Below, in pieces: positions 1 through 13,499 of a stretch of 64,000 nt of DNA (position 1 is the first letter of the stretch; each line of letters begins with the position of its first letter). The position numbers and the translations under genes are program-made. The notes below the pieces were generated by a model. The model worked only from the letters and a program-made list of their open reading frames with translations, had not been told where the DNA came from and ran no database searches. This DNA comes from Dipetalonema caudispina. Its lineage: Eukaryota > Nematoda > Chromadorea > Rhabditida > Onchocercidae. The stretch is from NCBI GenBank assembly GCA_013365325.1, contig JABVXV010000109.1, forward strand, positions 87,501-151,500, in the 5' to 3' direction.

Positions 1-462
1 ATCATGGTTCAGAAAGACGGAACAGGTTGAAAAATCCAATTTATTAATGAGAATTATTGAAGAAAGACGATAAATGAACAAAGTAAATGTGACTAGAGAA
101 AATGTGAAATTTAAATACATGAACAATAGCAATAAATCTGTAACAAAAACAAGGATGAAATTGATTTCTTAAACTTCAACTCAGATAAGTTTGATATAAA
201 AAAGTCATATGGATCGAATGAAGCTTTACTGCTGTTCGAAAGTTAATTCTGGGGGTTTCATAAATTAGGATGTCAGTTGAGATGTGCTTCAGACACGAAG
301 GAGTACAAGACTTCAGGTTTCCAGACTTACTTCCGGTACTTCAAATTTATGTAATTTCAAGTATCACATAAATGACCTTACGTAGTGACCATCTTCAGCA
401 AAATACACGTTCAGAAGCAAGGTATGTAAGAGTAATCTGTATATTTTCGATTTTGATCGAAA
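1..462. other. 3' flank of the carboxypeptidase gene
   Basis: No gene is seen between the left edge and the stop codon of the minus-strand carboxypeptidase gene at 463. An open frame at 372-629 on the plus strand is the antisense shadow of the last carboxypeptidase exon. The stretch probably holds the 3' UTR of that gene. Confidence 0.6.
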
Positions 463-3400
463 TTATTCCGAATCATCATCATCTTCTTGCTGATCCGAAG
501 GGTTGTCGTTTTTCAGGTAGCCAAATGTCTCACACAGTTGCCTACCCATTTCCATCAGATGTTCAATATTTACCTAGAAATAGCGCAAAACAACACTCAG
601 CAAAAAATATAATGTTGGATGAGGTATAAAAACTCTAATTCAGTTTAACATGCCAAATAAATTTAATATATCCCCTCTTCCCTCCCTACTGATAATGAAA
701 CAATTAACCAGTCAAATAGTTCAAATCTTACCATGTAGCATTAAGTAATTTCAATTTGATAAATTATAACCTACCCTATTAGTAAGTGGTCATTTGCTGA
801 ATATTAAACAACCGTGCTTTAAATAAGGAAAAAGAATATGATTTCTATATGAAACAGGAATGACTAATTTTATTGCTTGAAATAATGGAAAATAATATTT
901 CAAACAGCTTCAATACTGAAATACCAACCTGATAACCTTTTAAATTACCGCAATTGAAACCACAGTACGTAGATTCCAGAGTATACGATCGTGTGACACC
1001 AAACTGCCTCCATAATGTTACACGAGCCGATGATTCTTTGGCTTTGGTTATGTTGAATCGACAATTTGATAGCGAAAAATAATCACACATCTGTGAAAAA
1101 ATTTCCGTGACTCAACAGAAGCTGTTTAATTATGGGGAATGTAAACAACTTGGCAAAAAATTTCTTAAATCATGAAATTTGTTAAAAAAAATTTTGTTAT
1201 TACTTATTCGATTATTGTCAAATACTTCTTTTCTTTCTAATCATTCATAAGTATACCTGCTGCAAAAATAATGGAAGCGACATAAAATCATTTTTCCCTG
1301 GAAGTGAGTGATCCAGAATACGCCATGAGTTATCAGGATTATTTCCATAAAGAAACAAATTAAAATTATTAGAATGACCGTGTAGATCGATAAACAAAAA
1401 TGGTTTTTTTCCAAGCACATCAACCTGAAATTTGTATTTCTTCGTCTTTCTTATGTAGTAGAAATATTTTTAAAAAATTATGCTCCTATTTCATAGTGTC
1501 AGAAGTCAACTAATGTGTGTCATAAGTTCTCTAAAATTACTAATATAGAAAACTCAAAAGTACAAAAAAGTTAAAATGAAAAGATAAGTTAAAAAAAACA
1601 AAGGTGCTTTGAAAGAATTACATTTATAAATTACACAAGAATTTGACGTGAATATGGATTTAATTACGAGCAAGCCCATGTATACGGAAAAGAAAACTTA
1701 CTATATACTGTACAATAGCTTTGCTATGATAAATAACAGGATGTAATACTGGTGAAGGTTGATCCCAGGTTCGATTTAAATCTACACCAGCTAAGCTGCA
1801 ACGATGTGAACCGTTTACCACACCATCGACATTCAACATTGGAATTAATTTAAATACGAACTGATTACGGAGCTCCATAGCTTCTTCTTTATCGCTCATC
1901 AGGAAATCCATGATACCTTTAAAACTTTTATACATTATAGAAATTCAATTAATTAAAGTTCACTACAGACTATGACAACATCGGACATTCGTAAATGGAT
2001 CGTCAAACTTAAGCTTGGTTCATGTTACTTATGACTTCATAGTAAAATATGGTACCCTATTCGATGTGAATATCATTCTGATCGATTATAATTACAGACT
2101 TGAATTCCAGCTAAATTTCTCATTATTGTTAGCTCCTGGTCGGGAGTAGGCTTACCATTATTTTAGTTATAAAAGAAAAAATGAATAAAGCATGAAAAAA
2201 AATTACTTCCAATAAGCTCGTAACATACATTATATAGTAGTGAATATAAAGAATATAGTTTTGTTATTTTAGTGGGAAGAGAAAAGAGTTAAAAGGACGC
2301 TCACTTCAAATCATTTTCTACATAATTCAATTTATTTTCTTAATTTTCATTTTTGCACCCTACCTTACTTTTGGATTTACCTAACATTTATGGACATACA
2401 AAAAGTATACCGTGCATAATCCAACTTGTGTTATTTTCTCCAGGATGTACTCTGGCACTCAGCAATATGACTTGACGATCAATCAACTGTTCTTTAGTAC
2501 CACTAGCGGTCACTGTAAGAAGTGACACAGTATTACCAGCTAATGATGTACAGAGCTGATCATTACGGAAATAGAGTTGTCCTCCATTGTCATTTTTTGA
2601 TAAATATCTTTCTAAGGTAGCCTGAAAACACTCACAAAATTTATACTCTACCTAAAAATTTCCTTAAATATCAATATCTATGTAATAATTACTTATATTT
2701 ATTACTGTATAATACACATACGTTCATAATCCATATGCTAAACATTCTATAATAAACACACATTCATCGCTACTACTATATATATTTAATACTACTATAT
2801 ATATTTAATACAACGTACTATATATATTTAATACTTAATAAAGCTAATATCTCTAAGCAGTTTCTTCCAAAATGCTTCTCAAATTCTAAGGCTCATAAAA
2901 TTAGTTGTCTCTCCAAGCTTAGAAAGATCAAGGTGCAGAAACTGAATTCAAAAATGATTGGGTGCGTATAATCGACTTATGGTGTAAAGTACCAAATTGC
3001 TTTTAAGAATTTTTTTAATTTAATAAAATGCTAATCAGAAATTTTAAACCATTCAATATTTTTTGAAAATGAAAAGATTTCTTTATAAATTCTTTTCTCT
3101 CTTTGGGGACTTTATCCAGAAGCAATCCTTCTTTTCTACATTTCATTTGCAAATTGAACTTTAATATTTATGGTACATTTACATCACGTAATATATACTT
3201 GTCACTCTGCTCGCATTTTAATACAATATAAAATAGCCATTCCTCGTATTTAAGTCCTCTCCTTTCAACATATGCTATTTGGCTATCTAATAAACTCTTG
3301 ACTTTCTTTAGTCCATAAATTCAGCTTTCTCTGTTTCAATACTCGAACTCTATTACAACAGTTCCAAGTTTAAAAGTACGCAATAAACTACTTGAAGCAT

Positions 3401-6400
3401 TGAATATGTGTACGGGAAATGATAGGCAATGTAGCATACATCTGCACGATATTTAAATCTGACTGTGAAATATAGCGAAAAGTAGTGTCTGAAAAATGGA
3501 GAGTCTTATAAATCAAAATACAACTTTTTCTTCAAAAATTTATATTTCCTTCCGTCTTTTAAAATTATGAATTATTAGTATGATAAAATCTGAAGTTTTA
3601 ACTTGTTGAGATACACACAACAATAACGTCAAAATTACATAAATGGTGAAAAAATGAAAATAACTCAAAGACTAGAGTGTTTGGATAACTGAGATATCCG
3701 ATGATGTTAGAGCGTAAGCCTGTCATCGGTCTTCTGATTTGTTTTACTAGTAACATTTTGGCTGGTTTTAAAACAGTTACAGTATTATTGAAAAATTATC
3801 TAAAAATCCTAAGAATCAAAATACCTTGGAGCAGATGCATCATTTAGTTTTCCAGAATCATTGCGGATGAAAGTATTACGACAGTAACATATTGTTGAAC
3901 CTACACGTACCCATTTAGGATTTCCTCGACAAGCCTCGGTAACTGAGAACAGCACCGGTTGCATACCTGCAAATAACTAGTTTTTAGAGTTATTCACAAT
4001 CACCTTTGCTTTATTAATAACATCGCAGACACTTTTAATTACCTTTTGGGAATCAAATTTTTGTTGCAGGATCTTAGTATTCTCTGGTGAGATCAGATCA
4101 TTAAGGATAAATAGTTGTATTTATTTATGAAAAATTTGTTCAAGAAAGCATCTTTTAAAAAACAGATCTAAAATATAAGGGACCTGATAACTAGATAACA
4201 TTAAGACAAATTATTACCACGATTAAACATGGATGTCTTTTTAAAGCAGTTAATAATTTCAAATATATAATCCACATCTGCTTCATTATTGGAGACTTCG
4301 AAAAAGAACCATTGAAAGTGTGGTCGTAATTGGTTGATATCTGGTGATAGTACCAACTGATAATGGTATTTGCTTATCTAAAACAGTAATTTACCTCAAA
4401 AAAATTTCGGAAGGAACAGAAACAATTAAGTCTTTTAGATAGTCGAAAATAATACCTGAATGGCTCGCCTCAAATTTCCACCTTCAAATCGGCTCTCAAA
4501 TAGCAAATGATTCTTGGAATCCATTTTGCCAATCCTGGAATGAAAAACACCAACAGTTCAGTGTCATTATCATTCTTAATCTGAGATCGTTATACTATTA
4601 TACACTTCTAATTTATACTTCGATGCTACTTATTAAGCTGGAAAGAATTATAATTGATGTTAACTTACATAAATACTGCATATAATTAACATTAAAAAAG
4701 TTAATTATTTAAATAATACCGGTTCTTATCATCGTTTCCAATTGTTTTCCATGAGGTAAGGATTTGAGTTTTGTCGAAAACCAAACAATCCAAATCATAT
4801 ACAGTACGAGCAGAGAATGATGATTCGTCTCGTAAATGTGCTATGTTTTTTGCTAATAAATCTCTTAAAAGATAAAAGTTGCTATATGTGCACAACTTTT
4901 TACTTCTTTTAAAACCCATTTCAGAAGTAAAGAAAGTAGTTGACTAACAGAACTATAAATTTTAGTTTTGAAACTAATTTAAAGTTGGTCCTCGATGGAC
5001 AATTAGATTGAAAACATTCATAAAATTGAGTTTACAGGAACAGAAGCTAAACAATTAACTGAATTGAACAATTCTAATTTTTCACAAATATTAGCTCTTA
5101 GACCATTCCATACCGTTTTGAATCGATTTTTGCCAGTGGTTGCAAAACAGAATGTAAATTTGTTGGAAAGATTGTTGTTGGATAAGCAATTTTTATGAAA
5201 ACTGATGGCGATCTTGTCTTCTACAATTTGCTAACACAGTAATTTATGTATTCAAACACAATTATTTATACGTGTATTTAATAATTTGAATTAAAATCTT
5301 AAATAATAATTAAATTCAAAAATCAAGAGAATTAGTTTCAATTATAATTAAAAGGATTTGAAACGAAAATCAGCTGAATGAATCAATCCTAATATTTACC
5401 TCCACTGCCTTTCCCACCAAGTCAGCGAAATTTTCCAGTCTTGACTTGTCCAAAGTTGTCGTCATAGAAGATGAACCTGCCATAGCAGTTCCTTGGAAAA
5501 ATTCAATGAAATATTGAAAATAGTTATCGGTCAGCTCAGTCAAAGAGAGATGGTGAGGGAAGTTCGTAGGCATCGGATGCGACCTATCCTCGTCATTATC
5601 GCGAAGTTGTGTTACTGTAAACAGTGTTTCGTCTTCATCATCACCATCGTCCTCATCTGTAACTGTTAGATAATTTGAATCATGATTTTTTAAGGCATAT
5701 TAAAATCTTGCACTTAGACTTCAATATTTAGGTTCTATTACTTATTTTAATAATAGTACTTCAAATATTAATGCTTATCTATCATCGATTTCGAGCACAT
5801 TCGAGCTTCATAGAGATAAGTCATATTAAATAACGATCGTTAGTTCTACTGACTGAAAGTTTTTTTATATCCTTGATCCACACTGACAAGAAAAGTTTTA
5901 AGACTGCAAACCACGAAAATTAACTTGTTACATTAGATATGGTATGCATACTTCTATTTTAATAATAATACCACTGAGAGAACAATTATAACCTGCCTTT
6001 AACCTACTTTTCACTTATGTCAGTCTAGGTCTTCGATTATTAGTTTCTGTCTAGAGCAAATTTTGAATCAAAATTTTGGTACAAAGCATTCTTCTTTTCA
6101 GAATCTCAAAATATAAAGTACAAATTTTCTTTCGATGTGTAAACTAAATATCTGTTAACCGGTTTTGACGTATTCTCAGTCTAATACCCTTTCAGTGACG
6201 ATTAACAACTAGCAATATACAGTAAAAATTTACCCATCTCACCAGTCTTTTGTTAAACAAAATTAAAGCATACCGCTACTCAGAGTAGGTTGATCTTGCG
6301 GAACTGGAGAAGTGTATAAGGAACTTTCCTCAACTTTTTTTCCATGCAACCTAAGATGAACGATGGAATTGTCGATGAATATAAATAAAATCAAATTTCG

Positions 6401-9400
6401 AAATAAATTTTAAAAAAACTTCATAAATCGCAATTTGACGTGGTTAGGAGTCTAAATTATAGACAGACATACCAAGGAGATTGTTGCTGTGGATTGCTGC
6501 GGATTTCTCTAGGAAGCGGGAAAATAATTGGTGGTGGCGTAGATGAGCCTATCGGGAATGGACGGGGAGGTAGACAACTCATGCGCAATGCAAGCAACGA
6601 TTCCTGAAATATTTTGAAACTTGTTCGGCAATATCGACCTATCAAATTATCGGACTTTCAAAAAATGATTTCAAAAATAAGTGAAGTTCAGGAAATTAAG
6701 TATGATTTCAAACTCTGATGCTCAAATTTTGATCTAAATTAAATTTTTTGAATAAGAATTAAATTACATCAAAAGATAAATTTGAAGTCAATAGAAAGAG
6801 AAAATAAGGGTAGAATGTCCAATAATATTTCGAAATACGATACTATCAAATAATTTAGGATGAATTTCGTTGAAAAATGAATATTAAATTGAAAATATAT
6901 TAGGAAGATATGCTGACGCATTCCCCACAACCAATGTTTATTATGTACATTTGTTTTAAAATCACAAATTCTACAGTCGAATCTATAATTCTTTAATATC
7001 AGGACAAGGAAAGCAATGATAAAAAAGAAACATTAGAAACACATCGGAGCCAACTTCTACTTTCGATTGATAGATTGGACGAATAGATTTAATGCAAAAT
7101 ATATCGCCAATTTGAAATAGATCTCACACAAACTCATGCACCAGACACAATGAAATCAGTAGATATAAATTATCGAACAACATTTGTGTGATCGGATTTT
7201 TAAATTTGAAATCAACTGTTTTACACTGATTATAACAGTTAAGTGGTGGGCGGAGTTGGAAATAAAGTTTCGTTAGGAGAAACAAAAACAACAATCAGTA
7301 CGATTTTGTTAGGATAGGGAAGAGTAATTCAGAAGTGATTAATTATTTCATTGAATGATTATGATCAGAATTTGATTAGTTGCGATTAGTTAACATCACT
7401 GATTTTACATTAACAGGAGACATACGACTAGAAATACGAGTATTGAGAGTTTATGTAAAAACATTTCCACCATTTGATATGTAGATACTAACCCTCAGTT
7501 AGAATGATAAAATAATTCCCTCCACTAATCTTTCTGAAATTACAATGGTAGAGAGAAGGGAGAATGAATAAGGAGCGGATGCAGAATCCCAACGGAGATT
7601 ATGAAACTCCAATTTTCACCAAATGTTGGGTCGCAGGTAGTGCAAAGTGTAAAAATATGCCTATAAGATATACTTTAAATTCATGAAAAAATGTTATCGA
7701 AATTCAAAATTAAAGAGAGTTTATTGAGAAATCGCTATCCTAAAGAACCTTCTTTTTTCAATGTAATTATATGACTAAATCTAAACAAGCAATGAAAAAT
7801 TTGGACGAAAAAAGATTTTAAATAAATTGAGATTCAATTCAGCTAGAATTTAAAGATTCAAAACAACACTTTGAAACGAAGTATCAATTATAATAGCTTG
7901 AAAATCTGTCAAACAATCAGCAATCTCAGATGATCCGAGGATGCACCTGCTTGATTGCAGAACGCTCTAGCTTCTATAACGTATAAAATTCATAAGAGGA
8001 GTAGTCAGTTTAAGAATTAAAACAGAATGGATAAATGTCAGAATCAGTAATTAAGGAAAAATCCTCGATTTGAGTGAGACTTGAATGAACATATTTAAAT
8101 TTTTAAATAAAATTGCTCTTGATCAAGTTCATCTCTATCTAGCTATAAATGCTACAATTTTATGGTCTGAAGTCATTTTACGTTTCAAACTAAAAAATGG
8201 TTAGACAGTATCCATAAAATTTGGACAATTCAATGCCGAACAGAGTATTTAGCAAGCAGCCAGGTTAGAAGAAGGTGAGAGTGAAACTCAACCGAATCAA
8301 ATTTAATTTCAAGTTTCAACTTGACTTTCTCCCTACCGTAACATTATTATATGTTTGGTAGAATTTAATGAATAAAGTTACCAAAATAATACAATCACGC
8401 TTGAATAAGGCCATGCATAAATCTTTTAAAAGGCTCTGCTGTTAGTTAACAAATCAAATTTATAGGAATGGGTTGTAAGTTTAAGGGAATATGGCCATAT
8501 TTTTTGAAATAGTGCATCCGTCAACTTTTCACGATGGAGTATTCAGCATAAGAAATGATAAGCTAAAGACATAAATTAAATATTGAGTAATATTACAAAA
8601 TAATATGACAGTAAGAGAGAATTTTTAAGTGTTAAAAAATGTTTTTCTTTCTATAAATGATCTTTCTATCAGAAAGATAGAACATTAAGAATGACTCAAA
8701 TCTATATAAATTGTTGCAACGACAATAACAACGGAATAAGAATTTTCGAAAGAAAATGAGGCCAAATTTTGACTTTAAGCAGCATTATCATTATCAGAAA
8801 ACTGATAAATTTATGTGGAAACAATTAATAAATTAATCAATAAGTCCAGTAAAATTAATTATATCTCTGAAATGTTCGAAAAATTGATAGGCAGTGGAAG
8901 TATCAATCTGTTAAACTCCAAAAAACTTCGAGATAAAATGAACTCCTTGAAATCTAAGGTAGCATCATGCTTGCCTTTATAAAATACGACCTTGAGATTT
9001 ATAATAGACGGTCCAAGCGGTGAACCATCATCTAAGTACTCCTTGTCGCTGCTAATGAGTGAAATAGCTGAATTAAATGTTTCCATTGCGCCAATAGCTA
9101 GTAAGCGTTCTCTGTTGCGTTCTAAACCCCGACAATACCAGTATTTATCACAATCTTTCTCTTATTAAGGACAGAACTGGAAAAAAAAAACATTTTTTTT
9201 AATTCAGAAAATTATAGAATTTAGATAGATATACCATTCTCGGCATTATCCTCTTCAAACACAAGATGAAATTCCAAATATTTAATGAGAAATTGCAAAA
9301 ACGTTGTTACTTAGTCTTATTAGATTCCTTAACGATGCCACTGTAAATAAGCAAATTTCCAGGACAGCCTGTTCAGATGTAGCGAATCGTTGTTGAAGAT

Positions 9401-12400
9401 ACTTTTGAAAGGTTCTCGTTAATATGCCAAAAATGTCATTCGACTCCAATATAGCCATTACGAGACGATTTTCTGGAAATTATTCTTCTAAATTAATATA
9501 TATGGAAGTAGTTCGAGATAGATAAGATTTGGGTCAACAAAATGAACGTTTTATATTTTCTTAGGTTAGAAAAATATAACTAAATCACAATAAGGAAAAT
9601 TTTATTGAAGTATTAGATTAATATAATAACTAGAAATTTAAAACAAAAACAATTATCTACAAAAGGCAATGAAGTGGAAATGCATACTGAATTTGATGAT
9701 CACATAAAGTATTTCTGTAAGACGAGCAACAATTGTTGCATCTGTGCCAGAAATAATTGCTGTTATCAAATTCTTTATAAATTCTTGGCTTTTACCAAAC
9801 ATTCGCGCATTTTGAACTGAATTACATATTTAAGATGATTTTCAATTTTATGAACTCTTCTTAATTGTTGAACAGTTCACTTTCTTAACTTACAGTTTGA
9901 TTTGACAGAGCAGAACACATCTCTAAATGGTCATACGACCACACAGTTAAACACTGATTTCCTTGCAACAGCCTCACCACATCAAATGTCAAACCATCCC
10001 TCTAATTAATCTTAGTTGGGTATCTTATATGAAATAAAGTTCAAATAAGAAAAAATGTAAAAAAAAAAAAAAAACGAAACGATGTGCCAAATCTTCGAGG
10101 GTATTAATCTAACTGCTCAATTCATTTTTGCTAAAACAAAAATAGAACAAAATTCCATGGTGGGTTTCTTCCTTCTATCTCTAACCTCTTTTTGGTTTAT
10201 TCGTCACCTGTTTCCTTGTATCCTAGTCGATTTCTCTATCTAACTTTAAGTGATTAGATCTAGACTCAAGTAGCAAAGTTCTGGAGTTCTGTTTCCTATT
10301 TGCACCAAAAATGATGTGTTCTACTATAACCATTTTCTAACAGATTCAATTATTAAAATATAAATAAAAATGTACCCGAATGGATACAACAACAACATAA
10401 TTGCAAAACCGATAGCATCTTCCTGTCCTTAGCAAGCAATAATAACTTTTTTTGGAATAGCATAATCAAACCATCCAAACGAACTTTCAGGCAAAATTTT
10501 TTGTCTGCAAAAATAGTAACGTGCATATTAAGAAACAGTATTATCCTCCTTTATTTCATTTTGAAGAAATAAAAGCTCCCAGTAATCATCTCATCAATCC
10601 AGAGAGTCGTTATTTGCATTACCTCTAACATATAACATGATCAGAAGGGAACAGAGCGTATCAATACTGCTGCAATGTGCTGATCCCGCAATAAATGACA
10701 CAAAACATCTGATAAGAGAATTTGTTCCATCTAAACGAATTATGCGACGCTGACGTATCAGTGATGCTGAAACCAGAATAACAGATTTCAAATCCCTAAA
10801 CGAAATGAATAAACTTATGCGAAAAGTAGAACAGAAGTTAAAACAAAGTATGCAATAGTAGTTCTAAAATGTTTGAGAATTTTTTCCTTTTAATTGGATT
10901 TTTTAAAGCATATAGTTAAAGGAAAAACTGAAGCTTAAGAATGCTTTAAGTAAGCAGTCTAAATTCAGCTGCACGTCCTACAGTGGTATATTCTAACGCA
11001 GTAACTCAAATTTCGTTTGCACGGCACTTGGAAACCTATCTTAGAAGCTAGACAACTTACACTTGGAAGCTAACCCTGCTTTACAATGTCCTGCTTTTTG
11101 AGGTACACGAAAGGATTTAGTTATTTTACAAGGTATAACATTTCATGATATAAAATTGCTTCTTGATAAGAAGAAAACGTAAATTGACACTACAAGTAAT
11201 ACAAAAAGAATGATCGTTCACATAGCATAAGCGAAGAGGAAAAACAAACCAGAAGGCTTACAGCAGGTGACGAAACCTAAAAGAAGTCGACAGAAGAACG
11301 ATGTTGTTAATTCATTGCGACATACCTGCACAAAAGTATTTCATAATAATACAACTGAAGTTAAATTTCAATTTCTTTAAAAAAATTGAAATGATAATTC
11401 GCTTGATATTTTGAAGTGTGAACAAACTTCGATTGTAATGTCTATTTAGTGGGATAAGATCAAACTGTTAAGAACTGATGATACTTGATTAGACTTAATA
11501 TTTTCGAGCACTACTTTTTAAGTAATAACACCACCTGAAAGTATTCCTGCCCGTTGCTATGCTTAGAAAGGAAAAAACTTACAAATGTTCAAATATATAA
11601 ACCAAACGAAAGACGACAAGAAACTCAATTTAATTCAACTACTATTTCTTGGACGTAGAAAAACTGTTGAAGTGAAAAAAAGTAATACTAAAAAAGGAGG
11701 TATATGAAAAAACATGATATGAAAAGCAACATCTAAAGTTTCGAAAGAAAATACAAATTTGTTCTCTTATCTTCAGGCCATCAATAAATGTCAATACAAA
11801 AGGTCCAAATTTTTCGTACAAATAAGGATTTACTAACTTCAATAGCTTTTAACAGCTGAACCAAATATTCATCAGTGGACCGATTATTTATATCCTGGAA
11901 AGCAGTGGTCGAGAAATTGACACTCTGCTCGGTACCTTTTAATAGAAAACGGTAGCTCGAAACACTTTTTGCAGCCTACAAATGCGTTATCCTATACAAA
12001 TTGACATATTTTATCATTTAGTAGTTGATTTCTAAATTCAGACAGTAATCTGATCATTTTTTAAGCCAAGGTCGAATATTAACCAGGTAAAAAATACTCT
12101 GCTCGGTAGATTGACCTTTCAAGAAAGACAAATTACAGGGACCTCGCCAGCAATCAGCAACACTAAAATGTAACCACTGAGATGATTTTCAATGTTATAG
12201 AATGAATGAATAAACAGTAAGTAGATGAACAATGAAATAAATAACATAAACTACCGATTCACTGTATAGCTTGATGGAGATTTCCGTTTGCTCTTGTAGT
12301 TTCGCCTCGCTATCACCTTTTAAAACCATTCCAATTAATCTTATTACGGAAGCTGATAACGGGTTCTGGATATCATAGCCATTACTGAAATTGCAGGAAA

Positions 12401-13307
12401 CAAAACGGTAAGGAATGGAATAGTGCATAAGTACAGTCACAAAGACCGAAGATGACCAGTATTTACTATAAATTAAATCAAGAAAGTTCTGATCCATTCA
12501 GAGCTCTGAGGAAAACTGTTAACAAGCTCGAAGAAAGTTGGGATTTAAACGCCGTCCAACAGTTCTGGCAAATTTACGAAATTCAAATTTGAAAATGTGT
12601 ATGGGCGTTACTACTAACAACAAGCTCGAAGAAAGTCGGGATTTAAACCTCAAATACACAATTAAATTAGAAAATTTGACAGGAAAGTCCTGATCTGTTC
12701 CGTTCTGAACTCTGCTGATAAACAGATTCAAAGATCCCAAAGTAATGGCTTCGCTTTTTTATAATGTGTAAGAAAAAGAACAAACCTGAGTGTTGACGTC
12801 GGTGAATCTCCTTCAAGCATTTCTTTCGATTTTAGACAAAATCCATCTGCATAAACACTTAATAAGTTCCAGATAACATTCACGATTTTACCAACAATCA
12901 ATCTTTAGGATCTAATCCTGTTTTATTAAATCCCCGAAACTATTTAGCAAACAACGATTGAATCAGAGGAGAGATAAGAAATTGGAATATTACACAATAC
13001 GACAAAAAAAGTGTAACATAAAAAAGAAAGGTTTATTAAATATAAACACAAAAGTGGTCCCTTCCTCAATATATACATTGTTAAACATAAATAATACTAA
13101 ATGCGAGCTACGCTGTATCATTGGATGAGTAAACTAAAACATTGAAAGTAGTGAAGGCGATCTATGAAAGTGATATGAAATCGATCGATTTTGAGTGAAG
13201 AACATGATAAAAATATGTCTTATCTCAAACTTGCGATGTTAATGGTAACTTATAAATACTAAGAGACTAACCAGAATTTCAGCATTTCTTCCCGAATGCT
13301 TCGACAT
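463..13307 (-). CDS. ccpp-1: Cytosolic carboxypeptidase, AGTPBP1/CCP1 type (tubulin deglutamylase)
   Basis: M14 metallocarboxypeptidase of the Nna1/CCP family. Family members trim polyglutamate from tubulin C-terminal tails, acting on axonal and ciliary microtubules. Exons (window order): 463-573, 929-1090, 1257-1424, 1702-1916, 2411-2621, 3392-3488, 3825-3966, 4218-4377, 4456-4534, 4720-4863, 5400-5656, 6274-6350, 6473-6603, 8991-9121, 9311-9472, 9688-9816, 10376-10504, 10623-10795, 11838-11975, 12255-12384, 12786-12846. The catalytic core is complete: zinc ligands in SARVHPGENNTSW, NGSHRCSLAGVDLNRTW, third ligand in FIDLHGHS, and catalytic Glu in YTLESTYCG. The N-terminal half is ARM-like helices joined by an acidic linker (DEDDGDDEDE). 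The C-terminus is acidic (QQEDDDDSE). The N-terminal ARM region marks it as CCP1 rather than CCP5/6. Unresolved: the link between 11838 and 10795, and the first exon. ATG at 13307 is a candidate, but its phase needs a longer exon or a missed one. Confidence 0.9.
2771..2834. repeat. AT-rich tandem repeat, three copies
   Basis: A unit of about 20 bp, close to ACTACTATATATATTTAATA, occurs about three times in a row (2771-2790, 2791-2810, 2816-2834, with a 5-nt interruption). It lies in the carboxypeptidase intron between the exons at 2411-2621 and 3392-3488. A simple replication-slippage array explains it. Confidence 0.8.
6604..8990. other. Large intron of the carboxypeptidase gene
   Basis: This 2.4-kb intron is the longest in the gene. 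It joins the exon ending in ...GPSIINLK (8991-9121) to the one beginning ESLLALRMSC (6473-6603). Both are phase 0 and continuous against the vertebrate CCP1 layout. No exon, RNA gene or repeat is recognised in it. Confidence 0.6.
12521..12648. repeat. Direct repeat pair, 30 bp with one mismatch
   Basis: A 30-bp word starting AACAAGCTCGAAGAAAG occurs at 12521-12550 and again at 12619-12648, differing at one base. The flanks are also loosely similar (CTGATC..TCTGA..CTCTG), so a longer element of about 100 bp was probably duplicated. It lies in a carboxypeptidase intron. Confidence 0.75.
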
Positions 13308-13499
13308 TAGTTGTAAGAATTTTTTATATTTCTCAATGAAAAAAAATTCACGACGCTTACTGTCGCATCACTCATTTTATTTCTAGGCTGGCTTGACTAC
13401 TAACAATTACAGTGAAAGCACAGATAATTTGCTAAGTCAGTGACGTAATTCAGTGAGCTATCATGTAAGCAAGCAAAGATGATGACATCAAAGGCGGTA
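13308..13499 (-). other. Operon-like intercistronic region with poly(A) signal
   Basis: About 190 bp separate the NDUFA9 stop (13500) from the candidate ATG of the carboxypeptidase gene, both on the minus strand. On that strand an AATAAA lies near 13385. Two possible acceptors follow it (GATGCGACAG and TTCATTGAG) before ATGTCGAAG at 13307. A poly(A) signal directly followed by a splice acceptor is the usual look of a nematode polycistronic junction. Which acceptor is used is not decided by the sequence. Confidence 0.55.

Noticed and set aside
9902..9990. Open stretch of about 30 codons on the minus strand with exon-like ends inside the carboxypeptidase gene
   Set aside because: Its phases do not fit either neighbour, while exons 10376-10504 and 9688-9816 join directly in phase and continue the ARM homology without it.
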